Assembly: GCA_964396505.1 (NCBI GenBank)
Contig: CAYNFJ010000099.1
Coordinates: 1-7,663, forward strand
Reading direction: 5' to 3'
DNA length: 7,663 nucleotides
Source: DQTL01 sp964396505
GTDB lineage: Bacteria > Bacteroidota > Bacteroidia > Flavobacteriales > Flavobacteriaceae
Under the pieces are notes generated by a model. That model was not told where the DNA came from. It worked only from the letters and a program-made list of their open reading frames with translations, and ran no database searches. Below are positions 1 through 5,887 of the stretch, piece after piece (the stretch's first letter is position 1; each line of letters starts with the position of its first letter). The position numbers were made by a program, and so were the translations under genes.

Positions 1-30
1 AGTAATTAGTGAGCTATATTTTTTAACTAT

Positions 31-75
31 GGGTGACCCAGGGTCGAAGACAGGAGAAGGGCTATCAACCCGAAA
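31..75. other. GC-rich non-coding patch downstream of the hydrolase gene
   Basis: The 115 bases after the hydrolase stop codon hold no convincing gene. Within them, 31-75 is about 58% G+C, well above its AT-rich surroundings, and contains competing short inverted repeats: TGGGT-g-ACCCA at 30-40 and GACCC-a-GGGTC at 35-45. It could be part of a structured RNA, a terminator, or the edge of an element continuing outside the window. It does not fold into a tRNA by eye and no riboswitch core was recognised. Confidence 0.3.
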
Positions 76-115
76 CACTTTTCTAAAAATTTTAAATTCA
101 ATAAGCAGCTGAATA

Positions 116-2008
116 TCAATGTAATGACATCTGTATTCCTTTTTTAAGGAAACCTTTGATGGTGTTATTATGATCTTTATCTACCGATAGCACCAAGGCG
201 TCTTTTTTCATCAAAAATTCTTTTGCTCCGGCTGTAGTCACCCCAAAGACTTCGTCTTTTTTCCCATATACATACAGGCAATTGGACAAATCCAAGTCTT
301 TGAGTAAACCGGTATATGCTTGCGAACTGTAAGCGGCGAATAATTTGGACTTGTTCTTATCTATCAATGAAGTTTGTTCTGTAATCTTAGGTTCTGTTCC
401 ATTGACAAACTGTACTTTTTCACCATTGGACAAGGCTTCTCTGACCGAATCATCTATATCCAATCTACAAGCACTTAAGAAGATATGATCAACACTATTT
501 CCATACTTGGCCAGCATATCCAATACCACCAATCCACCATAGGACATGCCTATCAAAATGACTTTTTTCCCTTGTGATTTAAAGTATTGAACTACTTTGG
601 CTAAGTTGTCGGTAGTAATTTGATTGTATTGTTTAGCTTGATCAATGCTTATCTCGGATTCTTGAATACGCTTGGGATCTAGAGTTTGTGCTTGCTGTAC
701 ATTGACAACAAAAAGTTTTTCAAGATCTACACCACCTTCTTTGGTAAACATTTTTTGAAAGGAATCGGTATATAAATAGGTATCCGGATTGTGTTGTGCA
801 TTAATTATAACCGTGTCGCTGTTGGGGTTTCCAATGGAAAAGCCCAAACCGGCAATTGCTTCCGGAATACCGGGATAATTAATAATAACAGGAACATCGT
901 CTATTATTTTTGTAGCTATATGCCATTGTATCAATTGGGATTCATCAAGCCATTTCAATTCATTATTGGAATTGGTATCTAATGTAAAATAATAAAAATC
1001 AGCAGCTTGATCCTTTAGCAAGTCTTTATAAAAAGATATTTTATAAGGATGTGCGGGATGATCTTTTGGTAAGTCTTTTCCGGTAAAGATACCGTTATCC
1101 CAGGCATTAACTCCTATTTTTGCTCCTCTGGTTACGATACGTTCTCTACCGGAAAGAAATAATTTGGTTCCTTCCATAGCGAGCACACTCTGGGCGGTAA
1201 CTTGTGTATTTAGCCCGTATCCTTTGATAAATTCAACAAGCTGTTGCGTACTATTTGCATCGACAGAACCGGGTATCTTCTCTAGAATCAAGGTACGAAC
1301 CTCCAGATGATTATTTACCAAATCTTTTAACTGCCGGTAGGTTTTAATACCTATTTCACCATTTAAAATGGCTTTATTTCCCCTTAATTCCAAGGTAGTT
1401 GACCCGCTTTTCCAAAAAGCATCACTGAGGGTAAAATTAATTTTATCGGTTTTTCCCCGTTGCCTAAGATTGCGTAAAACACCATTGTAAGTGAAATCTT
1501 TTTTATCAAAATCGGTATATTTTCCTTGCACTCTGCCCATAGCAATGGGTTTAGGAGCAAGGCTATCGGGCAGTTGGGTAACATCACCCGGACTGAGATT
1601 TATTTCTGACACAAATTGTTTCCGAATTTTAATAAGGGTTTTTCGCACCCGTTGATGCAAGGTTTTTTGGGAATCATCATCCGTAAAGACAAAGGAAAAT
1701 TTAAAATATAAATTATCCGGTTCCGGATAAAAGGCTTCAATAGGAAATTCTTTGTCATTAAGTGTAACATGAGCCTTTTTGATAAAATCGGTATGGGCTG
1801 CCAGTACACTATCCAAATCTATTTTTTTGGATTCATAGGCCTTTTTATCGAAATGTAACCAACATTTATCTTGATACCAATAGCCTTTTTTCAATGCACA
1901 GATATCTGCATTCTTTACCCGTATGGTTTGTATGGCTTGACGTAATGTTTGTGCTTGACCCGATAAGGTGTAGCCGGTTAAAAATAGTAGAAACAGTGTT
2001 TTTTTCAT
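116..2008 (-). CDS. Exported ClpP-like domain / alpha-beta hydrolase fusion protein
   Basis: 630 aa, probably periplasmic or outer-membrane associated. Residues 1-20 form a signal peptide (KK, hydrophobic core, then SGQAQ) with no lipobox cysteine. Residues 21-205 are not recognised. Residues about 207-367 resemble the exported ClpP/crotonase-fold family of COG3904 type: LNGEIG strand, IPGSVDA in the place of the glycine-rich turn, LFLSGRER, then GAKIGVN, and a closing WLDESQL helix. In that alignment the catalytic serine position is M278 and the usual GVH histidine is N301, so this half is probably not a peptidase. Residues about 371-630 are an alpha/beta hydrolase: AQHNP near the oxyanion position, nucleophile elbow GMSYGG with S489, acid D585 (GKKDEVFG) and H613 (DKDHNNT), all in the right order. 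Substrate is unknown; esterase or peptidase are both possible. The ATG at 2008 is chosen because it gives a complete signal peptide. The gene lies 91 bases after the response regulator and has its own promoter-like boxes. The hydrolase assignment is firm, the ClpP-like one moderate. Confidence 0.85.
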   Translation of the reverse strand: MKKTLFLLFLTGYTLSGQAQTLRQAIQTIRVKNADICALKKGYWYQDKCWLHFDKKAYESKKIDLDSVLAAHTDFIKKAHVTLNDKEFPIEAFYPEPDNLYFKFSFVFTDDDSQKTLHQRVRKTLIKIRKQFVSEINLSPGDVTQLPDSLAPKPIAMGRVQGKYTDFDKKDFTYNGVLRNLRQRGKTDKINFTLSDAFWKSGSTTLELRGNKAILNGEIGIKTYRQLKDLVNNHLEVRTLILEKIPGSVDANSTQQLVEFIKGYGLNTQVTAQSVLAMEGTKLFLSGRERIVTRGAKIGVNAWDNGIFTGKDLPKDHPAHPYKISFYKDLLKDQAADFYYFTLDTNSNNELKWLDESQLIQWHIATKIIDDVPVIINYPGIPEAIAGLGFSIGNPNSDTVIINAQHNPDTYLYTDSFQKMFTKEGGVDLEKLFVVNVQQAQTLDPKRIQESEISIDQAKQYNQITTDNLAKVVQYFKSQGKKVILIGMSYGGLVVLDMLAKYGNSVDHIFLSACRLDIDDSVREALSNGEKVQFVNGTEPKITEQTSLIDKNKSKLFAAYSSQAYTGLLKDLDLSNCLYVYGKKDEVFGVTTAGAKEFLMKKDALVLSVDKDHNNTIKGFLKKGIQMSLH

Positions 2009-2036
2009 CGAGAATATAGGTTGTTATTATTATGTT

Positions 2037-2056
2037 CAAAGATAACAACAAAGGTA
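2037..2056 (-). promoter_or_regulatory. Tandem Bacteroidota -7 boxes before the hydrolase gene
   Basis: On the minus strand the sequence reads TACCTTTG (2056-2049) and then TATCTTTG (2044-2037). Both match the Bacteroidota sigma factor -7 consensus TAnnTTTG exactly and lie 28-48 bases before the ATG at 2008. A TTG that could serve as the -33 element sits 13 and 25 bases upstream of the two boxes respectively, neither at the usual spacing of about 19, so which box is used is unclear. They suggest the hydrolase is transcribed separately from the two-component operon. Confidence 0.45.
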
Positions 2057-2082
2057 CTTATATTCCCTACAAGAACGGATTT

Positions 2083-2099
2083 AAAAAAGTGTGTTTTTT
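2083..2099 (-). terminator. Weak A/T hairpin directly after the response regulator
   Basis: An inverted repeat of six A and six T around a 5-base loop begins immediately after the TAG stop codon of the response regulator. On the minus strand it reads A6-CACAC-T6, which gives a weak stem whose 3' arm is itself a T-run. It could end the two-component transcript, but a stem of six A-U pairs is marginal and read-through into the hydrolase gene is quite possible. Confidence 0.3.
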
Positions 2100-2846
2100 C
2101 TATAATTCACTCATTTTTTCTATAAATTCTTCCTTTTTGTTTTTGCTGATTGGGAGTTGATCGCCGTTTTCCATAGCGATATAGCCTTCATTGAGATAGC
2201 CGGAAACAAAAGATAGATTAATCAAATGGGAACGGTGTATTTGTAGAAAATTCTTATTGCCTAGCATTTTTGAAAACTTTCCAATACTGTAAGAACTGAG
2301 AATTTCTTTATTGTTGGAGAGTACTATTTTGGTATAGCCTTTTTCTCCTTCGCAGCGTACAATATCTTTAATTTTAACAAAATCCAACCCTTTATGAGAA
2401 GGAATAATGATTTTACAATGCTGATTTTGCCCTTTTTTTAGATTTTCAATCAGCGTACTATTTTTTAAAAGTGCATTTTTTAGTTGAATGTTTTTCTTGG
2501 CATTCTCCACTGCTGTTTGCAATTCATCGGTATCAATAGGCTTTACGACATATCCAATAGCACAACATTGGATAGCTTCTACGGCATAGTCATTATATGC
2601 CGTGACAAAAATAATTTCAAAATCGGGTTGTTCAAATTCTTGCAGCACATCAAAACCATTGAGTTGGGGCATTTCGATATCTAAAAAAACCAAATTGGGT
2701 TTTAATTCTTGTATCAAGGCAACCGATGCCACAGGGTCTTGAGTTGTTGCAATAATGTCTATTTCCGGAAAAGATTTTTGAATCTTTATTTGCAAGCTTC
2801 TTAAAGCTTTTTCCTCATCGTCTATTAAAATGGCTTTTAGGTTCAT
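2100..2846 (-). CDS. LytTR-family response regulator
   Basis: 248 aa, a cytoplasmic DNA-binding response regulator of the LytR/AlgR type at normal length for the family. Residues 3-118 are the receiver domain: acidic pair D9/D10, phospho-acceptor D56 in VFLDIEMP, switch residue T82 in VTAY, and K102 in VKPID. Residues about 119-143 are a linker. Residues 144-247 are a LytTR DNA-binding domain, with the typical DIVRCEGEKGYTKI, FLQIHRSHLIN and LPISKNKKEEF segments. The ATG overlaps the stop codon of the kinase gene as ATGA, so translation is probably coupled and the kinase is its partner. Target genes are not shown directly; the neighbouring hydrolase and surface-protein genes are the natural candidates. 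A weak hairpin follows the stop codon. Confidence 0.96.
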   Translation of the reverse strand: MNLKAILIDDEEKALRSLQIKIQKSFPEIDIIATTQDPVASVALIQELKPNLVFLDIEMPQLNGFDVLQEFEQPDFEIIFVTAYNDYAVEAIQCCAIGYVVKPIDTDELQTAVENAKKNIQLKNALLKNSTLIENLKKGQNQHCKIIIPSHKGLDFVKIKDIVRCEGEKGYTKIVLSNNKEILSSYSIGKFSKMLGNKNFLQIHRSHLINLSFVSGYLNEGYIAMENGDQLPISKNKKEEFIEKMSEL

Positions 2847-5680
2847 AGTCGTTCAAAAATTAGAGAAACACGTGTGCCCGTGTCTGCTGTCTGGTTTAAG
2901 TCGGATATTTCGTATTGAATATTCCAACGTTTTGATTGGTTTAATAAATGGATTCTATCTTCTAATATTCGGGTAGATTTTGATTCGTGTTTTCGTAAGG
3001 AGCTTTGTTTGATTTCATCAGATTTTTTACGCCCTACCCCATCATCTTCAATGATTACTCGATAAGTTGATGCCTTGATTCTTCTAAATTCAATCTTGAT
3101 AAATCCGGGTGATTGTTTGTGAAACAATCCATGATTCACTGCATTTTCAACAATAGGTTGCAACAGCATGGCCGGTATGGATTGACTTGGAGACAACTTC
3201 GGATCCCGTATTATTTGAAAATTTAATTTTTCACCAAAGCGTAATTTCTCAATTTCCAGATAAGCCTTTAACAATTGGATTTCTTCTTGAATACTGATTT
3301 CATCGTATCGAGAAAAATCAAAAAACATACGTATTAATTTTGAAAATTTGACCAGGTATTTTTCTGAAAGTTCTATTTTATTATCGTTTAAATAGTATTG
3401 TATGGCATTGAGTGAGTTAAATACAAAATGAGGATTCATTTGTGAACGCAAGGCGTACAATTCATATTCTGCTAATTTTCGTTGGGCGTTTATTTTAGCG
3501 GTTTTTTTGTCCAACTCCCGTTTTCTAAGCCACAAAAGAAATCCGAATAAACTCAAAAACCCAATGACTATAAATCCTATTTTAGCAATAGGTCGTTGCC
3601 ACCAGAGTGGTGTGATGGAAAAATTAATGGTATCTGTTTGAGTGCCGGATCGAATACTCAATTGATACGCATCGGGTGGTAAATTGGAGAAAACCAAGCT
3701 GTTGGAAGTGGTTTGAATCCATTGTTTTTGAATGGGTGCTAATTTGTATTGATAGGATATTTTGGAATGCGTATCAGAAAAATCGATATTGGAAACATTG
3801 ATATCTATATGATTATTAAAAGTATAGCGGTATTTCTCATTAGGCCGTATTAACTGTTGATTGTAATAAGAATTATCAAAATAAATTGACAATTCAGTAT
3901 TTGTCTTTGGTTGTTTTTTAGGGATAATACAGATGCCGTTGTTGGTCGTGGCAATTATAGCATCATCTACGATTGTTACTGCATTGATCAGATTGGTTGT
4001 CAGTCCGTTTTGGGTCGTGTATTTTTTGGATAAAGTATATTTTTTATTTGCGGTAGATGTGTATAACCAGATTCCTTTATTGGTTGCCAACCATAGGGAA
4101 TCGTTTTGATAAAAAGCATTTTGAACGGCTAAAAATTCTGATTTTTCCAGCGGAGTAATTGTTTTAAAATCTGTAGTATAAGCTCCAAATCCGTCGGTAC
4201 AGACAACAATCTTATTGGAATCTATTTTTTGCAAACTAATGATGGGTTTATTCAAGATGTTTTTATCATTCCACACATTTTTAATCGTATCGTTCTCAAT
4301 GTATTTCAATCCATTTGCAGATGCGAGATACACCACATCATTCAATGATAATATATCTCTGATTCCCAATTGTAAGAGTTCTTTTATAACGCGCAAATTT
4401 GCCGGATCTATTTTGTTAATTCCGGACGAGGTATTGCTGTATAAATAGTGCTTAGAATAGACTAAATCCGTACCAAATTTTCGTTTTTGCCCTGTTTCTA
4501 AAAAAGCAAATTTTGTCATTTTATTTTTATCTTTAATATAGACATGGCTATTGGTGATAAAATATGATTTATGCAACGAATCTATAGTAACGGCATTGAA
4601 GATAAAATCTTTATCTTTGATAAACGGGATAAACGCTTTTGTATCGGGATCGTATTGATAAAATCCTTTGTTGTAAACCCCCACGACCAATTGGTTATTA
4701 ATCCATTGCAATCTGCCGGCTTTCTCTCCCTCTAATCTATAAAGGGCTTTTCGTTTGGATGCCGGCAAAAAATAAACCCCATTTCCAAAAGTGGCCGACC
4801 ACAGGTTGTCATTTCTATCTATCAAGGTATAATGCGATTTGAACTCTTTAGGAATAGAAATAACAGAGTCTAATTGATAGTTACGATTGAGTTCTGCCAC
4901 AAAGTTCAGACCCGAAAAAAAGATTTTGTCATTTACCAAGCTAAATCGGATGAATTTGCTATTTAATTTATTGAGACTATAGTTAAAAAACCGGGTTGTA
5001 TTTAGATTATGTATGATAAATTGATGATCATTTACCCAACAAAAAAGACTGTCATTGATTTGTCCTCTATAAAAACTCCCTTTGATGATTTTCCCTAAAT
5101 ATAAAGCTGAAATAACAGTCTGATTGGTATCTCTCAGGTAAGCTTTCTCACTCCTATATTTTACCAAATAATCTTTATATCGCGGATGAATTACAGGTTC
5201 TATGGATTGTACAGAATCATTGATATGTTTGACAAAATGCCATTTTTTACCCTTTAAATAGTAATGATTATTTCTATCGGAAAATTGTATTTCAGATTGG
5301 CTTTGGTTAATACCAATAGGATAAAGAATTTGATTCTTTAAAGTACTGGGAAAGGAATATACCGTATCATTATAAATATAACCCAACTGAGAAGCTTTGG
5401 AAAAAAACCAAACTCTATTGTCTTTGGTAATTCGTATATCCCAAATATCATTAGTTTGTAATCCTTCTTTGGTGGTAAAAGTCTTAAAGGTAGTACCGTT
5501 GTACTTGGTAATTCCTTTGTCGGTAATAAACCAAATAAAACCTTGGTAATCTTGTGTAATCCGGTAAATGTGGTTGCTGGGTAAACCGTCTTTATCCGTA
5601 AAATGCGTGTATTGTTGTGAAAATAAATAAAACCATCCCATTACTAACAGCAGAAAGATATGGTATTTTAGGTTTTTCAA
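2843..5680 (-). CDS. Propeller-containing LytS-type sensor histidine kinase
   Basis: 945 aa inner-membrane sensor. Residues 1-22 form a signal peptide or N-terminal anchor. Residues about 24-590 are the periplasmic sensor, a beta-propeller with Reg_prop-like repeats such as DKDGLPSNHIYRITQD (29-44), DRNDNLWSATFGNGVYFL (288-305) and NDSLWLATNKGIWLY (526-540). Residues about 615-692 are a Y_Y_Y-type beta-sandwich (YQYKLAPIQKQWI, LPPDAYQLSIR). One membrane helix spans about 699-717, followed by a basic helical linker. The His_kinase (LytS/YehU) domain has phospho-acceptor H751 in MNPHFVFNSLNAIQ. The ATPase domain has N846 (QPIVENAVNHG), DDGVGR at 879-884 and a final TGTRVSL. All key residues are present. 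The start is TTG at 5678-5680: an in-frame stop lies five codons upstream, and the next ATG (codon 14) would cut the signal peptide. It forms a split version of the hybrid two-component systems of Bacteroidota with the overlapping LytTR gene. Ligand unknown. Confidence 0.94.
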   Translation of the reverse strand: MKNLKYHIFLLLVMGWFYLFSQQYTHFTDKDGLPSNHIYRITQDYQGFIWFITDKGITKYNGTTFKTFTTKEGLQTNDIWDIRITKDNRVWFFSKASQLGYIYNDTVYSFPSTLKNQILYPIGINQSQSEIQFSDRNNHYYLKGKKWHFVKHINDSVQSIEPVIHPRYKDYLVKYRSEKAYLRDTNQTVISALYLGKIIKGSFYRGQINDSLFCWVNDHQFIIHNLNTTRFFNYSLNKLNSKFIRFSLVNDKIFFSGLNFVAELNRNYQLDSVISIPKEFKSHYTLIDRNDNLWSATFGNGVYFLPASKRKALYRLEGEKAGRLQWINNQLVVGVYNKGFYQYDPDTKAFIPFIKDKDFIFNAVTIDSLHKSYFITNSHVYIKDKNKMTKFAFLETGQKRKFGTDLVYSKHYLYSNTSSGINKIDPANLRVIKELLQLGIRDILSLNDVVYLASANGLKYIENDTIKNVWNDKNILNKPIISLQKIDSNKIVVCTDGFGAYTTDFKTITPLEKSEFLAVQNAFYQNDSLWLATNKGIWLYTSTANKKYTLSKKYTTQNGLTTNLINAVTIVDDAIIATTNNGICIIPKKQPKTNTELSIYFDNSYYNQQLIRPNEKYRYTFNNHIDINVSNIDFSDTHSKISYQYKLAPIQKQWIQTTSNSLVFSNLPPDAYQLSIRSGTQTDTINFSITPLWWQRPIAKIGFIVIGFLSLFGFLLWLRKRELDKKTAKINAQRKLAEYELYALRSQMNPHFVFNSLNAIQYYLNDNKIELSEKYLVKFSKLIRMFFDFSRYDEISIQEEIQLLKAYLEIEKLRFGEKLNFQIIRDPKLSPSQSIPAMLLQPIVENAVNHGLFHKQSPGFIKIEFRRIKASTYRVIIEDDGVGRKKSDEIKQSSLRKHESKSTRILEDRIHLLNQSKRWNIQYEISDLNQTADTGTRVSLIFERL

Positions 5681-5707
5681 GGTTTGGTTGGTTTAGTTGG
5701 TTTGGTT
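5681..5707 (-). repeat. Three 9-base tandem repeats abutting the kinase start codon
   Basis: The plus strand reads GGTTTGGTT, GGTTTAGTT, GGTTTGGTT in direct succession, one mismatch in three copies. On the transcribed strand this gives a leader made almost only of A and C that ends exactly at the TTG start codon. It has no Shine-Dalgarno sequence and should be unstructured. It may aid translation initiation or bind a regulator; neither is shown by the sequence. Confidence 0.8.
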
Positions 5708-5727
5708 GTAAAAATAGAAATTAATCT

Positions 5728-5756
5728 AGAATATAGTACCCTTTTTATAGCACAAA
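5728..5756 (-). promoter_or_regulatory. Weak promoter candidate for the two-component operon
   Basis: On the minus strand a TTTG (5756-5753) is followed after 17 bases by TATATTCT (5735-5728), which matches six of eight positions of the Bacteroidota -7 box TAnnTTTG. It lies about 50 bases upstream of the kinase start and downstream of the probable terminator, which is the expected place for the operon promoter. The match is poor and no better candidate was seen. Confidence 0.25.
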
Positions 5757-5768
5757 GGATTTCTAATA

Positions 5769-5819
5769 CAATATGTTTATAACTTTGGACGATTACGCCC
5801 AAAGTTATAAACTGTATTG
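5769..5819 (-). terminator. Long hairpin after the surface-protein gene
   Basis: A perfect 14-bp stem pairs 5775-5788 with 5799-5812 around a 10-base loop. After a small internal loop a further 5 bp (5769-5773 with 5815-5819) extends it. It begins about 70 bases after the stop codon of the surface-protein gene and precedes the kinase operon, so a transcription terminator or mRNA 3'-end stabiliser is the likely role. There is no strong T-tract on either side, so it is not a classical intrinsic terminator. Confidence 0.6.
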
Positions 5820-5887
5820 CAGGGCTTTCTATATTCAATTAAATGCTTGTTATTTCATAATCTTATAGTTATTATTTAATTCGTTTT

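Noticed and set aside
31..75. tRNA or known riboswitch
   Set aside because: A TTCGA-like loop on the minus strand lacks a matching 5-bp stem, no cloverleaf forms, and none of the familiar riboswitch core motifs is present.
1866..2051. Minus-strand frame starting upstream of the hydrolase ATG
   Set aside because: Out of frame with the hydrolase and overlaps its signal peptide and promoter boxes; the product has no recognisable feature.
2843..5680. Single-protein hybrid two-component sensor (HTCS)
   Set aside because: The kinase lacks receiver and AraC-type domains and has the LytS-type H-box NPHFVFNSLN; the receiver and the DNA-binding LytTR domain are in a separate overlapping gene.
5681..5707. 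CRISPR repeats
   Set aside because: The repeat units are only 9 bases and directly contiguous, with no spacers and no cas genes nearby.
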